This document shows, one piece after another, positions 32,702-39,238 of a DNA stretch of 39,238 nucleotides. Every line of letters starts with the position of its first letter. Within the stretch, counting starts at the first letter, position 1. The notes under the pieces were generated by a model. That model did no database searches. It was not told the origin of the DNA and saw only the letters and a program-made list of their open reading frames with translations. A program made the translations under genes and the position numbers. Origin of the DNA: UBA1774 sp045223835 (GTDB lineage: Bacteria; Bacillota; Clostridia; Oscillospirales; Oscillospiraceae); NCBI GenBank assembly GCA_045223835.1, contig JBGUZS010000117.1:1-39238 (forward strand). The letters are read 5' to 3'.

Positions 32702-33262
32702 ATGGAGGACAGCCGGATCATTGACTTGTATTGGGCCCGTTCCGAGGAAGCCCTGTCGGAGACCGCCAGGAAATACGGCAGATACTGTCACTCCATAGCC
32801 AGGAACATCCTGAATAACGACGAGGACGCGGAGGAATGCGTGAGCGACGCCTATCTGCGGGCCTGGAACGCCATACCCCCCGCGCGTCCGGCCCGGCTGC
32901 AGACCTGGCTCGGCAGGATCGTCCGAAATCTCTCCCTCAACAAAAGGGAAAAAGCGCTGGCGGAGAAGCGCGGGGCCGGGCAGCTCCCCCTGATCCTGGA
33001 TGAGCTGGCAGAGTGCATCCCGGACGGTCCGGACGGGGAGGCCCTCACGGAGTCCATCCTGATCCGGGACGTGCTGGACCGGTTTCTGGAGGCGCTGCCT
33101 CCGGAAGCCAGAAGAATCTTCGTCCGCAGGTATTGGTACCTCTCCTCCCTGAGGGAGATCGCAGAGGAATACGGGATATCCGAGGGGAGCGCGGCCGTTT
33201 CCCTTCTGCGGACCAGAATGAAGCTGAAATCCGTATTGGAGAAGGAGGGGATCCATCTATGA
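32702..33262 (+). CDS. ECF-type RNA polymerase sigma factor (unit 2)
   Basis: 186 residues. Region 2: YCHSIARNILNNDEDAEECV with SDAYLRAWNAIPP (about 25-57), then RLQTWLGRIVRNLSLNKREK; region 4: LREIAEEYGISEGSAAVSLL (about 153-172). The ATG at 32702 has AAGGAAGGGGGG upstream; an in-frame TTG at 32672 would add ten basic residues. Ends in an ATGA overlap with its partner. Different subfamily from unit 1: the core motifs share little. Confidence 0.87.
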   Translation: MEDSRIIDLYWARSEEALSETARKYGRYCHSIARNILNNDEDAEECVSDAYLRAWNAIPPARPARLQTWLGRIVRNLSLNKREKALAEKRGAGQLPLILDELAECIPDGPDGEALTESILIRDVLDRFLEALPPEARRIFVRRYWYLSSLREIAEEYGISEGSAAVSLLRTRMKLKSVLEKEGIHL

Positions 33263-34164
33263 AGAATGAACGTCTGCTGAACGAGATTGGGGAGATCGCC
33301 GATCGCTATATCGCCGAGGCTGCGCCGGGGGCAAGGAAGGCCCCAGGGCCCCGGTGGATCAAATGGGCTGCCGCCGCGGCCTGCCTGTGTCTTGTGGGAT
33401 TCGGCATTTTTGCCGCCGTCCGCGGCGGAAGCCCCTCCGGCGGCATCGAGCTGCTTTCTCCCCCGGCGTCGGCCGGGGCTTACCGGTTCGTGCTGATCAA
33501 CGAGTCCTTGGGGGACGAGCGGTGGGATCCCGCCCACGTCCGGCTGATCTCCGCAGAGCAGGGGGTCTGCCTGCCGGGTTGGCAGGAAGCCCCCAACGGA
33601 GCCGGGACGCAGGAGGTCGCCGTTTATGTCGCCCCCCGGGAGGAGCCGGGGACAGCGCCCGGCGAAATGACCCTCGAAGAGGCTGAGGAGTATGCCTATC
33701 TGGACCTGGATTCCGCGTCGGAAGAGATGAAGGAGAAGATCCTGGAGGCCCGCAAGGTCATCATCTTCCATTCCCGGTGGGTGGCGGACGGGTACTCCGG
33801 CTGCATCCGGGATGTGGAAACCGGAGAGACTATTGAAACCCTTCCCACCTTTTCGGAGCTGTTTCCCGGCTGGGCGCTGCCGGTATACGATACGGCGGCG
33901 GAGCAGATCACGGAGGATGGCCTGGGCGCCGATTGTCTGTACGGGCTGGAGGCGACGGTCCTTCGGATTAACGGCGCCGAGCTGGTCTGCTCCTCCCGGG
34001 AGCCCATGAACCGGTTCGGGGCGGACCAGCCCATCACCGTTTTTCCCCCGGAGGACGGCCTGCCGGAGCTGAAGGCCGGGGATACGATCTTCATCTCCTA
34101 TTACGGAAGGGACTGCAGCGTATCCGGCGGCGCCATTCGGGCCGACGCCATAGAAATCCGATAG
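33259..34164 (+). CDS. Membrane partner (anti-sigma candidate) of sigma unit 2
   Basis: 301 residues starting at the overlapping ATG 33259; the frame is open further upstream but that part lies inside the sigma gene. A short cytoplasmic N-terminus (MKNERLLNEIGEIADRYIAE), one membrane helix (WIKWAAAAACLCLVGFGIFAA, about 34-54), and a large outside domain without a family I recognise. Order and overlap suggest that it sequesters the sigma factor. A signal is not evident. Confidence 0.75.
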   Translation: MKNERLLNEIGEIADRYIAEAAPGARKAPGPRWIKWAAAAACLCLVGFGIFAAVRGGSPSGGIELLSPPASAGAYRFVLINESLGDERWDPAHVRLISAEQGVCLPGWQEAPNGAGTQEVAVYVAPREEPGTAPGEMTLEEAEEYAYLDLDSASEEMKEKILEARKVIIFHSRWVADGYSGCIRDVETGETIETLPTFSELFPGWALPVYDTAAEQITEDGLGADCLYGLEATVLRINGAELVCSSREPMNRFGADQPITVFPPEDGLPELKAGDTIFISYYGRDCSVSGGAIRADAIEIR

Positions 34165-34212
34165 ACCGCCCCGGGGAAGGCCGGTCCGGCCTGCCGCCGT
34201 CTGCGGCCCGGA

Positions 34213-36075
34213 TCACGGCTGATCCTTCTCCCGGAGAAGCAGGGCCGCATTGACGACGACGAAGACAGAGCCGCAATTATGCCACAGGGCCCCCGTCACC
34301 GGGTTCAGGACTCCGACCGCGGACAGCACAACGGCGGTGAGATTGATGATCAGCGAGGCGAGAATATTGATATGGACCTTTTTCATGACCTTCTGCATCA
34401 GGCCGAAGAGGTAGGGAAGCCGTTTGATCTCGTCGCTCACCAGCACCGCGTCCGCTGATTCGATGGCAATATCCGAGCCGATGCCCCCCATGGCAACGCC
34501 CGCGTCGGCGCTCGTCAGGGCCAGGGCGTCGTTTACCCCGTCTCCGATCATGCAGATCGGCTCCGCTCCTCCCGCATACGCCTGAATGACGTTCATCTTC
34601 TCTTCGGGGAGAAGATTTGCCCGCATATCGGTGATGCCGAGATCCCCGGCAATGGTCCTCGCCGCGTGTTCATTATCCCCCGTGAGCAGCATCGGGGTTA
34701 TGCCCACCGCCTTGAGCCTGTCCAGCGTCGCCCTGGCCTCCGGGCGCAGGGTGTCGCGCAGTGAGATGAAGCCGATGAGCGCGTTATCCGCGGCAACATA
34801 GACGATGGTGGACCCCTTATCCAGCTCCCCTCTGCCGGCCTCTTCGGCTTCGGAGACGTCGATCCCCTGGGAACGCATGAAATCCGCTTTTCCGGCGGCG
34901 ATGAGCCGTCCGTCCACAACAGAGGAGACGCCCTGCCCCGCCATCAGGCGGAAATCCCGGGCCTCCTCTGCTTTTCCCCCGGTCTTTTCATAAAACGCCC
35001 ATATGGCTTTTCCCAGGGGATGCTCGGATTTCTGTTCCGTCAGGGCGGCCAGGCGCAGGACCTCCCCGTCGGAATACCGGTCCGAAAGGCTGACGGCGGC
35101 GGCCACCTGGGGTTCTCCCCGGGTAAGCGTTCCGGTTTTGTCAAAGGCGACCCTGCGGATCCGGGAAAGGCGCTCGAGGGCGTCTCCCGAGCGGACGATG
35201 ATCCCGTACTTCGCCGCGTTGCCGATCCCCGCAAGCACCGCCGTCGGCGTGGCCAGGATGAACGCGCAGGGGCAGAATACCACAAGGACCGTCACCGCTC
35301 TCATGAACTTCCCCGTAATGATCCAGGTGAGCACGGCGCAGGAGAGGGCGATCACCACCAGCCAGGTCGCCCACCGGTCCGCCGCCGTTACGATGGGCGC
35401 CTTGTTCTCTTCCGCTTCCTCCGCCAGGCGGACCATCCGCTGAAGGGCGCTGTCCCTGCTGACGGCGTCCGCCCGCATCAGGAACGTGCCGTATTGATTG
35501 ACCGTTCCGCTGAAAACCGTATCCCCGGCCTTCTTGTCCACCGGAAGGCTCTCCCCCGTCATGACGGACTGGTCGATGGAGGTCTCCCCTTCGAGGATCG
35601 TCCCGTCCACGGGGATGATTTCCCCGGCGAGGACGCTGAGCATATCCCCCGCCCTGACCTGCTCCGCCGGGATCTCCGCCGCTGCGCCGTCCCGGAGCAC
35701 CCGGGCGGTCTGGGGCGTCATGCCGATCAGCTTTTCGATCCCCTCCCGGGCCTTTCCGGAGGTATAATCCTCAAGCAGAGAGCCGATCTGCATGATCAGC
35801 GCGACCTCTCCCGCGGCAAAGAATTCTCCTGTGGCCGCCGAGGCGATGAGCGCCAGGGAGACCAGCAGGTCCGCCTTGATATCCCGCTCAAAGACGACCC
35901 CCTTGAATGCGCCTACAAGGATCGGGATCCCGCACAGGACGATGGCTATCCAGGCAGCATCAAAGGGAAGAATGCCGCGCAGTACGCCGGTAATGCTGAG
36001 GATCAGGGAGACGGCAGAGGCTGCCGCGCACACCAGGGTCTCTTTCGGTTCGTTCTCCAGCCAGTTTTTGATCAT
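34213..36075 (-). CDS. P1B-type heavy-metal-translocating ATPase
   Basis: 620 residues. ATP-driven metal export: metal-site CPC (268-270) in VFCPCAFILATPTA, TGES (173-176), DKTGTLT with phosphorylated Asp312, HP motif (SEHPLG, 351-355) and GDGVNDALAL. No N-terminal HMA/metal-binding domain; the protein begins almost directly with the first membrane helices. The last helix region reads HNCGSVFVVVNA, which I cannot match securely to the Cu, Zn/Cd or Co subclasses. Divergent from the tetR gene; a CsoR sensor under B12 control lies 1 kb away, so metal homeostasis is a common theme. Confidence 0.9.
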   Translation of the reverse strand: MIKNWLENEPKETLVCAAASAVSLILSITGVLRGILPFDAAWIAIVLCGIPILVGAFKGVVFERDIKADLLVSLALIASAATGEFFAAGEVALIMQIGSLLEDYTSGKAREGIEKLIGMTPQTARVLRDGAAAEIPAEQVRAGDMLSVLAGEIIPVDGTILEGETSIDQSVMTGESLPVDKKAGDTVFSGTVNQYGTFLMRADAVSRDSALQRMVRLAEEAEENKAPIVTAADRWATWLVVIALSCAVLTWIITGKFMRAVTVLVVFCPCAFILATPTAVLAGIGNAAKYGIIVRSGDALERLSRIRRVAFDKTGTLTRGEPQVAAAVSLSDRYSDGEVLRLAALTEQKSEHPLGKAIWAFYEKTGGKAEEARDFRLMAGQGVSSVVDGRLIAAGKADFMRSQGIDVSEAEEAGRGELDKGSTIVYVAADNALIGFISLRDTLRPEARATLDRLKAVGITPMLLTGDNEHAARTIAGDLGITDMRANLLPEEKMNVIQAYAGGAEPICMIGDGVNDALALTSADAGVAMGGIGSDIAIESADAVLVSDEIKRLPYLFGLMQKVMKKVHINILASLIINLTAVVLSAVGVLNPVTGALWHNCGSVFVVVNAALLLREKDQP

Positions 36076-36108
36076 ATATCCTCCTTGACATCTGGGACCT
36101 GTCTGCGT

Positions 36109-36149
36109 ATACTGTATCCGTTACAGAACATACTGTTCGGTTTTAGTAT
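36109..36149. promoter_or_regulatory. Candidate TetR operator and promoter region
   Basis: In the 162-base gap between the ATPase and tetR: ATACTGT occurs twice as a direct repeat 21 bases apart (36109-36115, 36130-36136). CTGTA-TCCGT-TACAG (36112-36126) is a perfect dyad. A + strand promoter TTACAG (36121-36126), 17 bp, TAGTAT (36144-36149) overlaps them. This fits autorepression by the TetR protein and shared control of the divergent ATPase gene; binding is an inference. Confidence 0.55.
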
Positions 36150-36237
36150 AGAAAAAACCCGCCGGGCTGACAAGAAGCAGAACCGGCAGATCGTTCGCTA
36201 CAGGACAGAACCGCAAAAATGTTCAGGAGTCGGAAGC

Positions 36238-36786
36238 ATGGACCGCAGACAACGCAAGACCCGGGAGGCTGTATTCGGCGCATTCACAAAGCTTTTGAAA
36301 AGCGAGCCCTATTCGAAGATCACCGTTCAGGAGATCATCGATCTGGCCGATATCGGGCGGACCACCTTCTATGCGCATTTTGAAACCAAGGACGACCTGC
36401 TCAGCGCCCTCTGCGCCGAGATCTTCGACCATGTCTTCTCGGAGGATCTGAAGAAGGAGAAGACGCATGACTTCTCGGCTCACCATGATACCCGGACGCT
36501 GGTCACCCATGTCCTCTATCATCTCCAGGAACACATGGACTATCTTCCCGGCCTTCTGACGGGGGAGAGCGGAGAGGTCTTCATGTTTTTCTTCAAGCAG
36601 CATCTGCGGGATCTTTTCTGCGCCATCGTTCCCGAATCCGCTTACCATGCCCCCTATGACTATGTGCTCAGCCATATGATCGGGGATTTCGCGGAAACCG
36701 TGCGCTGGTGGACCGCAAACAGGCAGTATTCCCCGGAGGAGATCAGCGCCTTCTTCTTTGAAACGACCACGGCCCTGATGCCCTGA
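36238..36786 (+). CDS. TetR/AcrR-family transcriptional regulator
   Basis: 182 residues. N-terminal HTH: KITVQEIIDLADIGRTTFYA followed by HFETKDDLL (about 28-56), a clear TetR signature. The C-terminal ligand domain is all-helical with aromatic residues (VFMFFFKQHLRDLF); ligand unknown. AGGAG at 36225-36229 precedes the ATG at 36238. Divergent from the ATPase gene with operator-like repeats between, so it probably controls the ATPase and itself. Confidence 0.88.
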   Translation: MDRRQRKTREAVFGAFTKLLKSEPYSKITVQEIIDLADIGRTTFYAHFETKDDLLSALCAEIFDHVFSEDLKKEKTHDFSAHHDTRTLVTHVLYHLQEHMDYLPGLLTGESGEVFMFFFKQHLRDLFCAIVPESAYHAPYDYVLSHMIGDFAETVRWWTANRQYSPEEISAFFFETTTALMP

Positions 36787-36798
36787 AGCCCATGGCGC

Positions 36799-36830
36799 CG
36801 GAGCGGGCAGACCCGCTCCGTTTCCGCTTT
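36799..36830 (+). terminator. Terminator after tetR
   Basis: CGGAGCGGG (36799-36807) pairs with CCCGCTCCG (36812-36820), 9 bp, 4-nt loop, then TTTCCGCTTT: moderately T-rich. Confidence 0.7.
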
Positions 36831-36835
36831 GTCAC

Positions 36836-36865
36836 TTGACTCCCTGCGGTTAGCCGTGGTAAACT
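36836..36865 (+). promoter_or_regulatory. Promoter of the cobalamin riboswitch transcript
   Basis: TTGACT (36836-36841), 18-bp spacer, TAAACT (36860-36865), ending about 10 bases before the riboswitch closing stem. Confidence 0.72.
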
Positions 36866-36872
36866 ATCGGGG

Positions 36873-36970
36873 AACACGGACGGATCACCGGAATGGAGTG
36901 CAAGTCTCCGCGAGTCGGTCACTGTGAAGCTGCCCCGGCAGATAAGTCAGGTACGGCCCGTTCCGTGGGT
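36873..36970 (+). promoter_or_regulatory. Cobalamin riboswitch aptamer
   Basis: Closing stem CACGGA (36875-36880) with TCCGTG (36962-36967). In order inside: CACCGGAATGGAGTGCAAGT, TCCGCGAGTCGGTCACTGTG (the B12-core region, 36907-36926), CCCCGGCAGAT, and AGTCAGGTAC (36945-36954). These are the conserved blocks of B12-sensing leaders. The 120 bases to the next start could hold the expression platform; no clean terminator is seen there, so translation control or a non-obvious fold is likely. The next gene is a CsoR-family sensor, not a usual B12 transporter or synthesis gene. Confidence 0.9.
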
Positions 36971-37088
36971 ATGGTTCTCTGCCGAAACCGGAGCGACCGC
37001 CGCAGGAGCGTGATGGGCGTACCCGGTATGGGTGCGTCCTTGTGCGCGTCTCATGGCTTCCGCCCGGCGGGGAGAAGGGGGAACGGAC

Positions 37089-37361
37089 ATGAGAAAGTGC
37101 ATGGACGCGGACAATCTCCACCGCCGGCTGGCCAAGATCCTGGGCCAGGTCCAGGCCATCGACCGGATGATCGACGAGGACATTCCCTGCGAGGATATCC
37201 TCTCCCAGCTCAACGCCGCCAAAAGCGCCCTGAACAAGGCGGGCCAGGTGGTACTGGAGGGGCACATCCGCCACTGCGTCCGGGACGCCGTCAAGCAGGG
37301 GGACGAGGCGGCCCTGGAGAACTTCACGAAGGCAATTGAGCGTTTCGCCAATATGCAATAA
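37089..37361 (+). CDS. CsoR/RcnR-family metal-sensing repressor under a B12 riboswitch
   Basis: 90 residues, all-helical DUF156 family. Start at 37089, with GGGGAGAAGGGGG just upstream; a longer frame from 37032 begins inside the leader and is rejected. Metal ligands Cys34, His59, Cys63 (IPCEDIL, GHIRHC) keep the C-x24-H-x3-C spacing of copper-sensing CsoR; nickel/cobalt RcnR has His in place of the last Cys. Metal-free protein binds promoter DNA and leaves it when metal binds. The riboswitch means that high B12 would lower its synthesis. Possible targets: itself or the neighbouring P1B ATPase. Confidence 0.87.
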   Translation: MRKCMDADNLHRRLAKILGQVQAIDRMIDEDIPCEDILSQLNAAKSALNKAGQVVLEGHIRHCVRDAVKQGDEAALENFTKAIERFANMQ

Positions 37362-37379
37362 GAGAGAGAAAGAGCAGAG

Positions 37380-37415
37380 GAGGACCCGGCGGAGAAGATT
37401 CCGCCGGGTCCTTCC
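37380..37415. terminator. Hairpin repeat, copy 1 (terminator of csoR-like gene)
   Basis: 36-base unit GAGGACCCGG...GGTCCTTCC. GGACCCGGCGGA pairs perfectly with TCCGCCGGGTCC (12 bp, 6-nt loop). It lies 18 bases after the csoR-like stop. An identical copy is at 37632-37667. Confidence 0.75.
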
Positions 37416-37631
37416 ATCGGCAGACAAAATACCTGAAGCCTCGCAGAGTTCGCGCCCGCAGGCGCGAATAAGTTCAATCATCATGGGGCGGAATTTATTT
37501 CTGCCCTATGATTCTGCACACGGAGCGCACTGTACGAGCGCAGCGAGTGCGGGGAGCGGAGTGCAGCCTGCTCAAATCGGAGCCCAGCGGAGCGGGTCCG
37601 ATTTGAAGCATGTCGGCTTTGTCGACATGCT
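37416..37631. repeat. Hairpin-filled spacer between two identical repeats
   Basis: No gene seen. From left: palindromic repeat copy C (37439-37468, inverted relative to copies A and B); a 12-bp stem with two wobbles around 37482-37514; TCAAATCGGA (37572-37581) with TCCGATTTGA (37597-37606); AGCATGTCG (37607-37615) with CGACATGCT (37623-37631). The whole looks like a composite non-coding element. Confidence 0.6.
37439..37468 (-). repeat. Short palindromic repeat, copy C
   Basis: Reverse complement reads TTCGCGCC, 4 bases, then GGCGCGAACTCTGC and GAGG. Matches copy A (11683-11711) at every position of the two conserved blocks. Confidence 0.7.
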
Positions 37632-37667
37632 GAGGACCCGGCGGAGAAGATTCCGCCGGGTCCTTCC
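37632..37667. terminator. Hairpin repeat, copy 2 (terminator of the HAD gene on -)
   Basis: Identical in all 36 bases and in orientation to the copy at 37380-37415. Because it is palindromic, it also works on the - strand, where it follows the HAD stop (37681) by 13 bases. Each of the two convergent genes thus ends in one copy. Confidence 0.75.
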
Positions 37668-37680
37668 GTATATAAGGGGC

Positions 37681-38307
37681 TCAGCCCCGGAAAAACTCCG
37701 CCAGCAGCTCCGGCAGCGCAGACAGGGCCTGCAGCACCCGGTCCGGCGCTTCCGCCTTCCCGAAGCCGTAAGCCGCATGGAAGAAGGGGATCCCCGCCTC
37801 CCGGGCGGCAGCTTCGTCCCCGGAGGTATCCCCCACGTACACCGCCCGGTCCAGGTTTTCCCGGCCGCAGAGGAGGCGGATATTGCCCCCCTTGCTCAGG
37901 CCGGTGCTGTGGTCCAGGAAGCCGTCGAACAGGTCCCGGAACCCGTGGGCGTCCAGGAAGGTGTCGATATACCCCTCCTGGCAGTTGCTGACGATATAGA
38001 GCTTCCAGGCGGGCTTCAGGGCCTCCAGGGTCTCCCGCAGCCGGGGGTACAGGATGCCGCCGTAAGCCGCCAGGTCGATCAGCTCCTCCCGGCAGCAGGC
38101 GTCGATGGCCTCCAGCCCCCGCTCCGGCGTTTCCTCCGGCAGCAGGGCGGCGGCGAATTCCTCCGCCGTCTTTCCCATGAGGGCCCGGAGCTGCGGCGTC
38201 GTCACCTCCACGCCGTATTCCCCCAGCACCCGGTTCCAGGCGGGGGTGAGCCGTTCCACGCTGTCCCACAAAGTGCCGTCCAGATCAAACAAAACGCCGC
38301 TGTTCAT
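37681..38307 (-). CDS. HAD-superfamily hydrolase (phosphoglycolate-phosphatase-like)
   Basis: 208 residues. Motif I FDLDGTLWDS (catalytic Asp pair), motif II YIVSNCQ, motif III Lys in LSKGGN, motif IV VYVGDTSGDEAAAREAG, with a helical cap between motifs I and II. Probably a small-molecule phosphatase; substrate cannot be read. It follows the third flavoenzyme gene by 19 bases on the same strand, so it is probably in its transcript. Confidence 0.88.
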   Translation of the reverse strand: MNSGVLFDLDGTLWDSVERLTPAWNRVLGEYGVEVTTPQLRALMGKTAEEFAAALLPEETPERGLEAIDACCREELIDLAAYGGILYPRLRETLEALKPAWKLYIVSNCQEGYIDTFLDAHGFRDLFDGFLDHSTGLSKGGNIRLLCGRENLDRAVYVGDTSGDEAAAREAGIPFFHAAYGFGKAEAPDRVLQALSALPELLAEFFRG

Positions 38308-38326
38308 GCGCAGACTTCTTCCCTTC

Positions 38327-39238
38327 TCAGATATCCGTGAGCATATGGTAGGCGGTTTCTGTCGCCTGCCAGATGGTGGCGGGACTGTCGCAGTCCCCCA
38401 GCTGGATGAATTCCGGGGCGCAGAAGCGGAGACCGTCCGCCTCCTCCCGCCGAGGCTTCCGCCCCAGGGCGATGGCCACCGTATCCCCGGGAAGGAAAAG
38501 CTCCCCTTCCGGTCCCACCGCCTTGACCCCCTCGGGGGTGATCTCCGTTACCCTGGTCCTCAGCCGGGGGCTGATCCCCAGGCGCTTCAGCTGGAGCTGG
38601 ATGCTGGAGCCCTGGAGGATATTGCTGCCGGCGTTCAGCATGGGAGCCATTTCCAGGATCTCCACCTCATGCCCCAGGTCCCCCAGGTAGACGGCGAGCT
38701 CGCAGCCCACCAGGCCGCCCCCCAGGATGACCACCCGCTTCCCCGCCTTTTCCGGGGCGGGGTACAGGTCCTCCGCCAGGATCGCGTTCTCCCCCCGGAT
38801 CCCCGGGATGGGGGGCAGGGCCGCGTCCGCCCCCAGGGCGGCCACGATCACATCCGGCTCCAGGCTTTTTGCCAGCTCCGGGGTGAGGGGGGTATTCAGC
38901 CGGAGCTCGACGCCCGCCTTCTCCAGCCGCCGGGCCTGAAGGGCCAGGTACTGGCCCAGATGCTTCTTGAAGGGGACCTTCTCCTCGCACAGGAGGACGC
39001 CCCCCAGCCTATCCGTTTTCTCGAAGAGGGTGACCTTATGCCCCCGCTTCGCCGCGGTGAGGGCCGCCTGCATGCCCCCCACGCCGCCCCCGGCCACCAG
39101 CACGGTCTTGCTCTCCGCGGGGGGCGGGGCAAACTTCGTCTCATGCTCGCTGCCGATCTCCGGGTTCAGGGCGCAGGCGAAGAGACCCCGCATGATGAGG
39201 CTGGAGAAGCAGGTGAAGCAGCGCATGCAGTGGGTGAT
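38327..39238 (-). CDS. Enoate-reductase-like flavoenzyme, paralogue 3 (5' end outside window)
   Basis: Partial: the frame runs off the right edge, still open. Visible part covers the iron-sulfur cluster site (CMRCFTCF and the fourth Cys 11 residues on), GGGVGGMQAA and GGGLVGCEL nucleotide-binding motifs, and the C-terminus. Strongly similar to paralogue 1 in the block EKTDRLGGVLLCEEKVPFKK, which is the same in both apart from numbering. The FMN barrel, and thus the active-site residues, cannot be seen. Gene order on - is this gene then the HAD phosphatase. Confidence 0.9.
   Translation of the reverse strand: MTHCMRCFTCFSSLIMRGLFACALNPEIGSEHETKFAPPPAESKTVLVAGGGVGGMQAALTAAKRGHKVTLFEKTDRLGGVLLCEEKVPFKKHLGQYLALQARRLEKAGVELRLNTPLTPELAKSLEPDVIVAALGADAALPPIPGIRGENAILAEDLYPAPEKAGKRVVILGGGLVGCELAVYLGDLGHEVEILEMAPMLNAGSNILQGSSIQLQLKRLGISPRLRTRVTEITPEGVKAVGPEGELFLPGDTVAIALGRKPRREEADGLRFCAPEFIQLGDCDSPATIWQATETAYHMLTDI

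Noticed and set aside
36893..37339. Open frame starting inside the B12 riboswitch
   Set aside because: Overlaps the aptamer and the csoR-like gene in another frame; composition is that of a shadow frame.
37416..37631. CRISPR array from repeated hairpins
   Set aside because: Only two identical repeats, 252 bases apart, with no regular spacers and no cas genes.
1..39238. tRNA or rRNA genes
   Set aside because: No cloverleaf with a plausible T-loop and acceptor end, and no rRNA-like stretch was noticed on either strand; a tRNA scan would be needed to exclude them.

Overview
The window is high-GC DNA with dense gene packing, strong AGGAGG ribosome-binding sites, frequent 4-bp start/stop overlaps and several GTG/TTG starts. 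The gene content is anaerobic: the oxygen-independent (cbi) branch of cobalamin synthesis, 2-enoate-reductase-type iron-sulfur flavoenzymes, butyrate kinase, phosphotransacetylase and a glycyl radical enzyme. This suggests a strictly anaerobic, high-GC member of the Clostridia, probably Oscillospiraceae-like (gut relatives such as Oscillibacter, Flavonifractor or Dysosmobacter). That placement is an inference from gene content and style; no rRNA or marker gene confirms it.

Layout. 1-11673: one long + strand cobalamin operon, cbiA-cbiC-cbiD-cbiF-cbiG-cbiH-cbiJET(fusion)-cbiB-cobD-cbiP-cobO, with a perfect hairpin plus T-run directly before the first ribosome-binding site. 11684-12377: a tandem-HTH regulator bracketed by copies of a short palindromic repeat. 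12379-13779: a promoter, a probable molybdenum-cofactor (Moco/Tuco) riboswitch with terminator, and a class III ABC substrate-binding lipoprotein. 13831-15411: birA-bioY behind a BirA-type operator. 15614-16132: an AT-richer GrpB-family gene (-). 16255-20343: two divergent paralogous enoate-reductase-like flavoenzymes, the second followed by butyrate kinase (20369-21484). 21516-23837: a visibly AT-richer block with an ECF sigma factor, its membrane partner and a lipoprotein made of two copies of one domain. 23941-24933: pta. 25130-25600: a non-coding array of hairpins. 25598-27475: cytidine deaminase and an atypical sirtuin (-), and a Nim-like flavin protein (+). 27592-29976: a small basic protein and a secreted YD-repeat/Big2 protein. 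30041-32461: a glycyl radical enzyme with no activase nearby. 32702-34164: a second ECF sigma/membrane-partner pair. 34213-37361: a P1B metal ATPase (-), a TetR regulator, and a cobalamin riboswitch ahead of a CsoR-family metal sensor. 37380-37667: hairpins flanked by a perfect 36-bp direct repeat. 37681-39238: a HAD phosphatase and the 3' part of a third enoate-reductase paralogue, both on - and running off the window.

How it fits together. Cofactor supply dominates: B12 synthesis, biotin uptake and control, and probable molybdate/tungstate capture. Three RNA or operator switches (B12, Moco, BirA) can be read from the sequence. The carbon side is enoate reduction plus acyl-phosphate chemistry (Buk, Pta) and radical chemistry (the glycyl radical enzyme). 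The most unusual combinations are the B12 riboswitch driving a CsoR-type sensor next to a metal ATPase, the Moco-type riboswitch ahead of a FecB/BtuF-like binding protein, and a flavoenzyme with a rewritten active site in an apparent operon with butyrate kinase.
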